Shown here piece by piece: positions 1 to 10,850 of a DNA stretch of 64,000 bases (position 1 is the stretch's first letter; each line of letters begins with the position of its first letter). Made by a program: the position numbers and the translations under genes. This DNA is from Rhododendron vialii (lineage: Eukaryota; Streptophyta; Magnoliopsida; Ericales; Ericaceae). Under the pieces are notes generated by a model, which saw only the letters and a program-made list of their open reading frames with translations, was not told the DNA's origin and did not search any database. The stretch covers positions 12,083,501 to 12,147,500 of the forward strand of contig NC_080559.1 of NCBI RefSeq assembly GCF_030253575.1, given 5' to 3'.

Positions 1-225
1 GAGCCTCCACAATATATCTTGTGCAGTATATGAAGCATTGAGTTGAGCCCCATTCTTTCATCTTCTTCTCTCTCTATCTGTTGCAGAAGAAAAAATAAAA
101 GAGAAACCAGTAGGTAAAGCCAAGTTCCTCAACAAATTCGAGAGTAAAAATCGAAACCCATGTTTTGTATTACTCCAACTTACGAGGGTTATTCTCTATA
201 TTTGTTTTTGTTTTGGTAACAGAGG
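1..225 (+). pseudogene. Duplicated fragment of the bZIP-like gene leader (5'UTR region)
   Basis: This stretch matches 30329-30560 almost base for base: the same leader with ttgtgcagtatatgaag, a CT-rich run, ctgttgcagaag, and attcgagagtaaaaatcg. At the second location it lies upstream of the bZIP-like pseudogene, so it is probably that gene's untranslated leader. No bZIP coding exon follows here. After about position 225 the two copies diverge, and this one runs into unrelated repeat DNA. It marks the left part of the older segmental duplication. The match is seen directly; the leader assignment is inferred. Confidence 0.7.
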
Positions 226-234
226 CGGCTCTAG

Positions 235-700
235 AACCATGGTTGCATAAGCATTCATAACCAGTCCTCTAGCATAGTAGGAGCAGTTACTCCGAAAATA
301 TAAAACCATGGGCCTGATGATTCAATAGTGATTTTTGCAGTATATTTTTTTATTGATGGTGCTTCAATTTTAACGTAAGGTTACTAGTAACTTTATGAAC
401 AAAGTAGAGCGCCATCAGTGAAAAGTGGAGCGCGAATATCAACTTCCTTCAATAGTGTGTTAAATCAATAAAAAATTTCAGTGTCGGGTGAGTACGATGT
501 GGTGCCCGCTTGGTGCATCCGAACAATCCATTGCATTTTTGGACGGTTCGAATTTGAAGAGAGAAGAATGAGAGAAAAAGTGGGTGAGATGAGAGAAAGA
601 GTTTCAATCCAAGCCGTGCAAAAGTGTATTGGACAGTTCAGATGTGTGAGCGGGTACAAAAAAGTCTTCAACTATAGTTTCTGAAAATCGAAAAAAATTA
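235..700. repeat. Flank sequence shared with 23930-24560, with a dispersed repeat inside
   Basis: The words gcataagcat, catgggcctgatgattca and aagtcttcaactatagttt occur here in the same order as at about 23930-24560 downstream of the OSC pseudogene. Positions 475-660 also resemble 29815-30000 (tggacggttcgaattt, then a GA-rich run), so they look like one copy of a small dispersed element. No gene is seen. The following stretch to 1206 is C-rich then T-rich leader-like sequence without a coding frame I can recognise. Confidence 0.5.
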
Positions 701-2057
701 CTGTACCCCTCCCTTTCAGTTCTCAAATCAGCACCAACTGGCCACCCTCTCTCACCACCTCCAAATGTTGCACCCCACTCCTCCCTCGCTACTACAAATA
801 CACCCCTCTCTCCAATCCGAAAAACACAACCCACAAACATCACCACCACCACTGCATTCAGAGAGGAGAAGATAGAGAAAGCTTGGAACTCCAACAATGA
901 TGGTCTAGAGAGACAAAACGAAGTAGGTTTTGGTTCCGCACTCATCCAAACACAAATCCGAGACACACCAACTCTAGCACGACCCCGAGCACCTCCGAAC
1001 CAATCTCCAATCACCCAAAGTCAGCTCGGGCGTTCTGTTGCTCCGCCATCTTCTCCGATTTTTTCAAAACCATTTTTTACTTTCTCGGATAGATTCAAGG
1101 TAGAATAATCGCTTTACTACTTTCTCCTACATATTTTAGGTGATTGCGTATTGATTTTTAGGGGGTGTTTCCGGTAGTAAAAAATTTATAGATTTTTATT
1201 TGTGTTCAGGGATGGAACCAAGGAGGGGCTAGTATTGGCAGTCGTCCCTGCAAGAAGAGAAAGAAACACTACTATTTTATGTAAAAAAAAAAATTCTATG
1301 AAAATATATAGGCTCACCCTTGTATAGAATTTTGAAAAAAAAATATAATAGTAAACTTTGAAATACGAGGATACTAACATTAATTACTAAAGGCTAATGG
1401 TTAAAACATAAAAAAAAATAGAACTATAGGGTTAATATTGTGAATATTCAAATAATAAACTTTCACCTTTCATTAGATGTGTAACGCCCCGAATTTTGGG
1501 TGCGTTAAAGGGACAATTTTATTGAAACTTCAAAATAGAGTCTGACTCTTTATTACATCATAACTCTCACAAGGGTGTTCTTAATCAACAACAGGAGAGG
1601 TAAACTAGGGTTCCTATCTACAACTCCACCTGCTCCTCCATCCTAGCCAGCTCCTCAGCTCCAAAAGCCTCCAAGGTGTACTGTTCATTTTGATAATCTA
1701 CAAGGTCTGACACATTATACCAGCGTCGCCACCGATATAATATGTCAGGGTCACCAAAGGTAACACCGTGAGCTTACGAAAGCTCAATAGAATATCCAAA
1801 CCCACTAACCCTTAACTTACAAACAATAGGTCATAAAATCAACAGAGTACAAGCAGGTTTAACAAAAACGATTAACGATAGCACATCCATATTCACTATT
1901 CAAGTATCGTTGGTGTCCATATTTTTCTGAGTTTCTCCTACGCGACTCATCGTAGACCGTGTCTCCATTTTCACTTTTCATAACCAAATCAACATTTTAA
2001 AAATCCGTTTTTAACACACCCAACCTCGGTTCTGCCGTTTCGGTCTCCCGAGTATCC

Positions 2058-2340
2058 TCACAATGGTTCCGCCGCACCGGGTTCCCATTGGCACACGATT
2101 GCATTGGCTCCGTATCGCGGATAACCAAGCCATACCTCACCATGGTTCCGCCGCTCCGGGTTCCCATGAGAACGCACACAATTCCAAAACCCTCGGTTCC
2201 GCCGCTCCGGGTTCCCGAGTATCCCACAATGGTTCCGCTGCTCCGGGTTCCCATTTGGGGTTTTCGAAATCTAAACCCTCGGTTCCGCCGCTCCGGGTTC
2301 CCGAGTATCCCCACAATGATTCCGCCGCTCCGGGTTCTCA
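2058..2340. repeat. Minisatellite with the unit ggttccgccgctccgggttc
   Basis: The core ggttccgccgctccgggttc recurs at least six times with variable spacers such as ccgagtatcccacaat or ccatgagaacgcac. It lies within the solo LTR. Open frames on both strands here follow from the repeat and are not genes. Confidence 0.8.
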
Positions 2341-3944
2341 TTGGGTTTTTCACAAATCTTACTTTTGCCGCACACAACTCACATAATGCCACCCAAAATC
2401 GGTCATTATGTAGTTTCAAAATATTTCCTTCCTCGAAAAACATTTCCTTTCATTAATCACATCCTAGGTGTCATGTTTCTACTTTCTCGATTCTCGTGTC
2501 TCGTTACATGCAAAGACTCCGCGGTAGGACTTTTTACAAACATAAATCATTCATTGTAATCTTGAAACTAAACTAGCAAGATCATCCAATTCTATATTAA
2601 TAATCATGCTCATAACCATCCTAAAGATCAAAATACGAATACTTCTATTCAAGTGTCAAATTCTATCTTTCGAAAACCTTTCTTTCTTTCTTTTGAGAAA
2701 TTCTAAGCAACATATGTTTATTTTGAGTAACAAGTTGATTAATTCAACATAGTCCCCTTCCTTTTCATCTTTTTAAAGGAAACTCCATTCAAGTATTTCA
2801 TGAAATTCTAACATTTCAGGCAACAGATAACCTTATATACTTATGACAGATAACTTTAGCAGACAACAGATAACCTTATATACTTTTTAACATACGGTTC
2901 TATGCTATACGTTGAGTTAGTGGACGAGGGACTCTACTTATACTTAGGGAAGTGAGTAGAGAAAATCTACATGATCGTAATGTCATTTCAAGATTTTGTA
3001 AAACGAGCTTGCTAATTATTCCTAATACTTTAACTTGCCTTATTATAAACAAAAATAACTAAAGTTATACTAGGGAGAATGAGTAGAGATTTATCTACCT
3101 TGATCCGAAACTAGTCGGGGCCGAATAAGCTAGTTGGAAGTTTTCTACGGCGGTGAAACTCGCAAATTTGAACCAAACTTTGGATGGCAGTAACTCGGTC
3201 AATATTTGGCCGAATATGATCGTTCTTGGGTCGAAATTGAAGCTCTCGAAGTGCTCTACAACTTTTGTGAAGGAAGTTGATCCTAGAAACTACTTTAGGT
3301 AGGAGAAAAATGGTGATAAAGGAAGAGACAGTATGCTGTCTGGAAATGGAAATCCGAGATTTTTACTGAACTTCGGATGCCAATATCTTTGTCATTTCTT
3401 CACCGATTGGGGTGGTTCTTGGGTCTAACTTGAAGGTGTCGAAGTGCTCTACAACTTTCCCGAAGGAAGTTGGTTCTAAAAACTACTTTAAGCAGGAGAA
3501 AAATGGAGATTTGTGAAGGGCAGTAAGCTGTCTGGAAAATGGAAATGGCAATGAGTGAAGGTGTGAGTTGAATGGAAGGCATGGGGTGCTATTTATAGCC
3601 AACACTTGAGCTCCTTCTCCCTCCATATGGCCGGCCCCCCTCCCTCTCCCTTTTCCCATGGATTTTGCTCCATTGAGTTGTCATTTCATGCCTTTCAATC
3701 ATGCCATGTCTTCCATGACTTGTCTTTTCCAATTTAGGCCAAATCTTAGGCCATCATGAAGGGTTTTATGGCTTGTCAAGTCTATGGGGAGGTTGCTTGC
3801 AAGAAAGAATATAATCATGGGCTAGCTTTGTACTTTGGAAGACTAGAATGGGTTGGCATGTAGTAAATAGGCTTAGGGTTATTAAGGTTGCTTGTGTAAG
3901 TGTCCAAAACACAATCACACACTCCACCTCCCTCTCCCATTCGG

Positions 3945-3948
<4 letters not shown>

Positions 3949-3997
<49 letters not shown>
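3949..3997. repeat. (TC)n microsatellite
   Basis: Uninterrupted CT dinucleotides of about 48 bp inside the solo LTR. Confidence 0.95.
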
Positions 3998-4000
<3 letters not shown>

Positions 4001-5181
4001 GTTCTATGTATAGACATATATAGGTATATAAGTACATGTATATATTCATCTAGGAAAGTAAAACCTAAGATAGTTAGGCTTAAGGCTAGAACATAGGTGT
4101 GCATGCATGCATGGCTAGTCTTGCTTCTTTTAGAATCAAAATGATGGAATTCTATGTATGACTTGTCTTGGCATGCTTATTGGCAAGTCAAAGGTCTAAT
4201 ATCCAAGGGATAAAAATTCCCCTAACAATTATGGTCCAAGGGGTAAAGGAATATTGGTCATAATTAGGGTTTGAAATGACTTGTCATGGGGTATAATGAT
4301 TACCCCTAAAAGTCTAAGGGTTCAATTAGGGTTCGAGGGTTCAAAAGGCTCCAAGACGGTCAAAAAGGTCCAATTAGGGTTCGGGAAGTGTAACTAGGAG
4401 AAATGGTAGTTTGGTTTGTCCAACAAGTCGGTTGGAAACTAACCTTACTCGCCAAGTAGGATTTCTAGCCAAGAAATATAATTTAAAGATTTTATCTAAC
4501 TCGTTAGGAAAATATACAAGTGCTTTTATAAGCATACTTGTTTTTAGAAAATGACTAGATTACTCGGCGTAAAAGATATAATTTTATAAGTCTCAAATCT
4601 AATTATGACGGATTATAAAAATTAAAAAGAAATTTTTAGTAGCAAATCCAAGTAATTAAAATAAAATTTAAATATTTAACGAAATTTTTATTTACCAAAA
4701 AATCAGGGTCGTTACAAGATGGGTTTAGTGTTTTACAGTTTTATTTATTTTTACCCTAAAATCTCAATGGCACAAACATCACCAATTATGAAGACTTCAA
4801 AGGCAATTTCGAGAAAATAGCGACGGAGGAGAAGAAATTTTGGAAATCCTAAGTAATTATGGTGAAATTTAAGTTGTAGGTATGTCTTTCCTCAATTGTT
4901 ACTCTAAACTTCTACTAATTCTTTATTTTTTGACTGGTAAAATCAAGAATATAAATGCCCATGTACCGAATTCGTCCAGTTGTGATGAATGAAAAAAAAG
5001 AAGATGAACAATAAAGGAAAACAAGACACATACATCAAGATCGATCTCATTAGTTAAACTGATTTATGTAGTTACGTTATTTTGAGTTTTAATGTATTTA
5101 CATGATTATGCATCTGTATTTATATTTTTTTCTCGCATGCACAATCGCCCCTGTGTGATGAAATTCCTGACTCTGTCCCTG

Positions 5182-6170
5182 TTTGTGGTTGAGAAGTTGT
5201 TAAGTGTTTCCGGTAGAGAAAAAATTGTTAAGAAATGTTAAATTGTCTCCGGTAATAAATAAATTGTTGATGGATTTGTAAGTAGAGTTACTGTAGTAAA
5301 TAAAGTTTTTGTTCACAACTTTTTTGTTTGTGAAAACGAGATGATAAAATGCTAAAACTTTTTTGCTATAATAAAATGCGTGAAATTTTTTGCATTTTTT
5401 TTTTTTTTTGGTTAATGTTGCGGAGTGATGGAAATCGAAAATAACGGCGAACCGCTTCCAGCCGAGGTGTGGCGCGGCTTTGACTGTGAAGAACCGAAAT
5501 GGGTTTTAAAAACATTTGTTAAAATAACACTTTAATCCTCCTAATTACCTAGTGTAATGTTTTGGCTCCATGACTGATTTTCTTTTATTACAACTTCATT
5601 ATTACATTAAAAAGTGGAAAGATAAGAATGTTTAATATCACACACTGCTGCCTAGTATTGATGTTAGCATAATGTTCATAATAAGAAAATGTTAACTCTA
5701 ATCTATATAAGTTATTAGGACATTTTTAAAGTAATTTTATAATACAACAAATATGAAGAAGAATTAAAAATATTTTAGAGTATCAAAGACCCAAATACCT
5801 TTAATAAAATTATTGGCTAGTTTATTATAACTATAGTGATAATAAATATATATTTTTGTAAATACAAATCATGATTAATTTTATAAAAAACAAATGTTTG
5901 ACATAAAAATAGTAACGTGAGTAACATCAAAAATGTTAACATAGGATTTGTACCGTATAGCAAAGACATGTAGATTAAAAAGTTAAGAAAATTATTAATT
6001 TACTCGTTTAATAAAATTACGGTGCATATAATAAACGTAAGGGCGTCGGCCCAATCATAATACACTACGTGTTTTACGTATTCGCACACTATTAACAGAT
6101 ATACTTGTTATCTCATTGGAATGTATTATGTTATGAGTTGAGTTTTATTGATGAATTATGGTGAACATGC
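5182..6170. other. AT-rich spacer, no gene seen
   Basis: Very AT-rich sequence with no convincing coding frame, RNA gene or transposon end. The phrase tgtttccggtag occurs near 5205 and also just left of the hAT-type element near 1167, so the insertion site may lie in an older repeat. Confidence 0.5.
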
Positions 6171-6179
6171 TATATTTGA

Positions 6180-6870
6180 CTTAGGCTCATGGGATGGTTA
6201 TAGATGTGGATAAGTAAAGGATAAAACAGTAAAGTTGATTTACGATGTTGGGTGCCCGTAAAGGACCCTAGCTAGTACTTTAAAATACCTTTAGATGAGT
6301 TAGAAAATGATAAAGGACTCCGGGTATAGTATTTTGGAAAACCGTAAAGGATTTTTGAATATGGTACAATACCGAGTGTGTGGATTAGGATTATGGTAAC
6401 GTACTCAGTGTGTAGAGTTGTGAAACAGTAACTGGATCTCGGTATTAAGATGATGCGACCTCTAATGCTTGAGATGTCATGGTGAGCTATTATCCTATTA
6501 TGGTTGTCGACAAATCCGTATTGAATACATAATTTAGTTGTATTCGCTTCGGACCTCGTTGTTATTTCATGGGACAGTCAAAATTAGTGGATGTTAGAGG
6601 AATGGTGTCTTGTGGAGAAGAATCCAGAATTCACTTAAGTTAACGAATAGTAAAAAAAAGAATAATGTGTAGTTCTTCTGTAGTACTCTTGACTGTTATA
6701 TTGAATGACTGTTTAACTATAAAGTAAGGGGTTAGTGGGGTTGAGATTATCTACTAAGTGTCATCACTCACAGTACTACGTTACCATGGCATTTCACGCC
6801 AGGTATAGAAGATAGAACTGAAGGATCATATCAACTCGAAGACAGCCTCTAGAAGAATCAATCGTATCTG
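6180..6870 (+). mobile_element. Gypsy LTR remnant
   Basis: Phrases such as taaaggatttttgaatatgg, a gtaaaggac series and ggggttgagattatctac match the complement of 54300-55130, where they lie in another LTR-like block. There are no clean ends or target duplication. This degraded LTR sequence replaces the place where the OSC pseudogene promoter would be expected. Confidence 0.55.
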
Positions 6871-7289
6871 TAGTAGCTCTATTTAATTTCTCTCAGTTAA
6901 TTTTAAAGTATTGTAATTAAATTAAGCTTTTGATGTTATTTAAAGAAAATGTCCTTTCTTTAAGAAATTATTTTAGAAAATCATTTAATAACGTGTCCAA
7001 AAATCAAGATGCACGTTATACACAGGCAATCCTAATTCTTTTCTCTAATTATTATTTTGTCTACTGCTTTGATCAATTATTACCGCATTTTTACTACCTG
7101 GCCTGGGCTTGCAAAAATGGCTAGGATTTCTGTGAAAATACCTAATGTTAACCCAATGTGTTTTGCATAACAAAAGAAAACAAACGCGTTTGTCCAAATA
7201 GTAGTATTCTGTCCGGAAACATTGCCCAAAGGCCAAGCTGCAAGCACAAACAAGCCCCCCAAAAAACGAAGAAGCTAAAAAAAATGAAT

Positions 7290-7508
7290 TGGGATGGTGC
7301 TGTGTAGTGTGTGCGCAGCACTATGCTGTGCACTTCCGAGCTGTCGGATCGTGTATCCGACGGTTCGGATCTCATTTTGGCAATGAACGACTCTCGATCG
7401 TTGGTTGCCGAGATGAGATCCGAGCCGTCGAATGCACGAACCGATGGACCGATGGCTTAGAGGTGCGCAGCACGATGCTGTGCACCTCACTGCACAGCAC
7501 CAACCTGA
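7290..7508. mobile_element. Foldback MITE in the leader intron of the OSC pseudogene
   Basis: About 220 bp with long inverted repeats: ggatggtgctgtgtagtg on the left pairs with cactgcacagcaccaacc on the right, and gcgcagcac/gctgtgcac words recur inside. Unit B lacks it: there the sequence runs from gaagctaaaaaaaa straight into aaaaaacctggaaaaaagc. It therefore inserted after the duplication, or was lost from B. Confidence 0.75.
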
Positions 7509-8003
7509 AGTCCAAAAAAATGCCAAAAGCCAAAAAAAAAACCTGGAAAAAAGCTTTCCAAAATATTGTTACTCCTATTTACGGCTTATAGATTTTAGGT
7601 TTAAAAAAAAAAAAAACCTTTTTCGGAATTTCAATTTTCAAATGCATCAAATAGAAGAACCTATACAAACATGGTACATTTCTAAATCGTGAGCTTATGA
7701 ATGCAGAGATCTAGCAAAGCACCTGTGTGGTTACTAAGAAAACACTTATTACAAAATGTGGAAGCTAAAGATTGCTGAAGGCAAGGGACCATATTTGTTT
7801 AGCACCAACAACTACGTTGGTAGACAAATCTGGGAATTCGAGCCTGATGCAGGAACACCGGAAGAGCGCGAAGCAGTTGAACAAGCTAGATAGGAGTACA
7901 AGGACAACTTTAAAAGAGACCGAACCCGAGCCCCACCCTGTGCAGATCTTCTAATGCGGATGCAGGTAACTATAAACTTCAACTTGTATCTGATTCTTTT
8001 TGG

Positions 8004-8821
8004 GGTAAATTTCACTGACCTCCCCTGAGGTTCCTGACACAAATAGAGACCTCCCTTTTCTGAAATGCCACTGACCTCCCCTACTTTTGAAACAATTATC
8101 AAAATTCCCCCATCTAATTAAATGAGCATAAACGGTGTTAGTCTTGAAGAGAAAAAGACTTAAACGCTCTCTATGGTCAGCACCTCATTTGCCTTATTTG
8201 TTTATTTCTATTCCTCCCCTTTATCCATTGCTTTCACTATAAACTGTTAATAACCCTTTTGGATGATTTTTCGTTTATTCAAATATTTTTAATTTCAACT
8301 TTCATTAGTTTTGTGTTAATTTTGTAAATTATTGGTTCCTCTCATCAAGACGAACTAACAATCCACATAAAATTAACGCAAAACTGACAAAAGACAAAAA
8401 AAAAATTGAACAAAGACAAAAAAATCGTAGCTAATAAAAAAAAAGCGAGCCTCATCAATAAATTTCTTGCAATTTTCAAATTGCTATTTTTTTAATAAGA
8501 AAATAGCTATGTTCGGTTTTCTTCTCAAAGAACCTTTTTTTTAATATCTTTGATTGCTTCCTAATTTGCATTCTTTTTTTAAATTGTTTTATAATTTTGT
8601 CAATTTCTTTTCACTTTTTGGCTATACCTAAAGCAGTTCTATCTAACAAGTGATTTTTTTTTTTTTTTTGAAAATTCTAAACAAATTCACTAGAATGAAA
8701 GGGATACTATATATATAAACAATCGACATGGCAAGTCAAAATTGGCTCCTTTTTTTCTTTTTCAGTTAAATTTTGTAATTCTTTTACTTTTTAAATATGT
8801 TTAGACTTAATGTACCCAAAA

Positions 8822-8871
<50 letters not shown>

Positions 8872-10081
8872 CAAAATTTGAAAAACAAGTTGATTAAAGG
8901 CAAAAAAAAAAGAGTATGAAACTCTATATAACTTTTCCCTCTCAAAAACTCAAAAATGAAAACACAACCAAACATATCCTTATGCGCGTTATTTTTCAGT
9001 CCGATTACGCGCCAGACATGGTGTGCACAGATTGTACACAAATGACTTATGGGGCCCATTTCAGAGTTCCACTCAAATAATCCTTCATGTTCATAAAATT
9101 AAATTAATTTTTCGAGTAGCCCTACAAAAAATCAGCTCAGTTGGATTATTGTAATTTTTTTAATCTAATTTTTTAACTTTTTCATTTAGAATCAGAATCA
9201 TTTTTCATTCAGAATTCAGGATCTTGATTTTAAATGAAAAGTTAGTAGATTTGATCAAGAACTTACAGTCATTCGATTTTCGATTGAGCAAATTTTTTAC
9301 AACGACTTGAAAAATTGTAAATTTAATGAACGTTCAAATCGTTTGTGTGGGACCTCGAAGTGGACCCCACAAGTCATCTATGTACGCCATGTTTGTTCAC
9401 GTAGTGCTTTTTTAATCATTTTTTGAAGTACTTTGCATAAAATTAAAGATTTCAACTTTAATAGCAGACTAAAATTTTTGATGGAATATAATATAGGGAA
9501 TTGATTTTCACATGCAATACCTTTTTTGATATCCCACCCTTTCTTTTTTAGTGTTGAAAGTGTATTTTTTTTTTTTTTTTGCTAAAAGACAAAAAAGGGT
9601 GTGTGGATATAAAAAGGAGAGTGTAAAAATCAATTCTTATAATATATACAATGTATAAACAAATAGTTCTATACTATGTGGGTATATATTTGATATAATT
9701 ATCCGACATACGTATGTATCACATAACATCGATAAACATTAGTGAATGATTTGTCAAAATATTCTTTAGAATAATTTATGAATAGTTTGAATTATCAGGC
9801 TCTATTTACTTTTCAAAATCATATTGAGAGGGGGTGAATATCAGATTTAGTATGGAAGAAAAGCATTGGCTGTTTGACCACGGTTGCAAGGGTAATTAGG
9901 GGATTTAGGCTTGTAAAATGTGATGACATCATGATTTTCTGGTAAAAACTTAATGGGGACTTCACAAATGGGAAATATTGATAATTCTTTCAAAAGTAGG
10001 GGAGGTTAGTGGCGTTTCAGAAACCTCGAGGGAGGTCTTTGTCTGTGTTAGAAACCTCAGGGGAGGTCAGTGAAATTTACC
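8004..10081. mobile_element. 2.08-kb inverted-repeat transposon in intron 1 of the OSC pseudogene
   Basis: The left end ggtaaatttcactgacctcc is the complement of the right end, and the similarity extends about 90 bp inwards. Flanking words ttcttttt and ctttttat suggest an 8-9-bp target duplication in a T-run. Intron 1 of the intact OSC has only the uninterrupted T-run and then tataagttgtattatg, so it is the empty site. There is no coding frame inside, only an AG microsatellite at 8823-8871. It is a non-autonomous DNA element whose superfamily I cannot fix. Confidence 0.85.
8823..8871. repeat. (AG)n microsatellite
   Basis: About 48 bp of AG repeats inside the intron 1 transposon. Confidence 0.95.
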
Positions 10082-10526
10082 GCTTTTTATTTTTATTTTT
10101 TATCTATATAAGTTGTGTTTGTTTGTCTCCCTGTAAAAAGACACTGAAAAGAACCGCTTTTTGGCCTAATAATCTTTTGTATTTTTTTTTGCATTTATGC
10201 TTCTTCTTCTTCTTCTTCTTTTTTGACCTGCTGTACTGATCTTCGGTCGCAATTGAGTGCTGCCGTAAGTTTCTCTCAAATTAAACACCCATTTCCCTTG
10301 ATAGACCATAAAAAGTAGTGCAATTTCTTTGTTTACAGCTGAAAAAGGAAAACAAGAACATCGATTTGAGTATACCAGCAATGAGATTGGCGGAGACAGA
10401 GGATGTGAAGTATGAGACCGTGACAACTGCCTTGAAGAAAGCTATTCGATTAAATCGTGCAATCCAGTCAAGTGATGGCCACTGGCCTGCTGAAAATTCC
10501 GGTCCCATGTTTTTCACTCCTCCCCT

Positions 10527-10530
<4 letters not shown>

Positions 10531-10621
<91 letters not shown>

Positions 10622-10622
10622 A
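10531..10622. repeat. Compound (CT)n(AT)n(AC)n microsatellite at the intron 2 donor
   Basis: CT repeats, then AT repeats, then AC repeats begin three bases after the intron 2 donor of the pseudogene. The intact copy has a shorter compound repeat at the same place (45533-45594). Confidence 0.95.
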
Positions 10623-10697
10623 ACACATGTAAGTACATCAACAATTGTACCGGACTGCATAGTGGTAGCAAGCATATTAAATACAACAGTTGTACAT

Positions 10698-10850
10698 TGA
10701 CTAAGGAGCAAAACATGTCAAGGTTTTAAAAGTGGTAGTAGACTAAGGAGCAAAACATGTCAAGGTTTTAAAAGTGGTAGTAGACTGCATGGTATTGACT
10801 AAGGAGCAAAACATGTCAAAGTTTTAAAAGTGGTAGTAGACTGCATGGTG
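10698..10850. repeat. Short tandem duplication in intron 2 of the OSC pseudogene
   Basis: The phrase actaaggagcaaaacatgtc followed by aaggttttaaaagtggtag occurs three times with small differences and variable spacers. It is absent from intron 2 of the intact copy. Confidence 0.8.

Larger units (their letters stand above)
1480..4716 (-). mobile_element. Solo LTR of a Gypsy-type retrotransposon (3.24 kb)
   Basis: On the minus strand the LTR starts tgtaacgaccctgattttt and ends ggggcgttaca, the TG...CA ends of many plant Gypsy LTRs. It is flanked by a perfect 5-bp target duplication AGATG (1475-1479 and 4717-4721). No gag or pol sequence is present, so this is a solo LTR left by LTR-LTR recombination. 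It sits inside the hAT-type element 1207-5181. The related element at 42314-43088 has no LTR at the equivalent position, which confirms the insertion point. It contains a minisatellite (2058-2340) and a TC microsatellite (3949-3997). Confidence 0.85.
1207..5181. mobile_element. Non-autonomous hAT-type element, split by a nested LTR
   Basis: The ends are cagggatggaacc on the left and, read on the other strand, cagggacagagtcagg on the right. The element is flanked by 8-bp near-direct repeats tttgtgtt and tttgtggt, the size expected for hAT insertions. A related element lies in opposite orientation at 42314-43088. Without the nested LTR at 1480-4716 and its target duplication, the element is about 730 bp and has no transposase. 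The internal match to the second copy (cacatacatcaagatcgatc and its complement) confirms the family. Confidence 0.75.

Noticed and set aside
2063..2456. Overlapping proline-rich open frames on both strands
   Set aside because: They come from the ggttccgccgctccgggttc minisatellite in the solo LTR.
10281..10716. Open frames with RERE, SLSL or IYIY runs near the pseudogene exon 2
   Set aside because: They join the real exon 2 to a compound microsatellite in intron 2.
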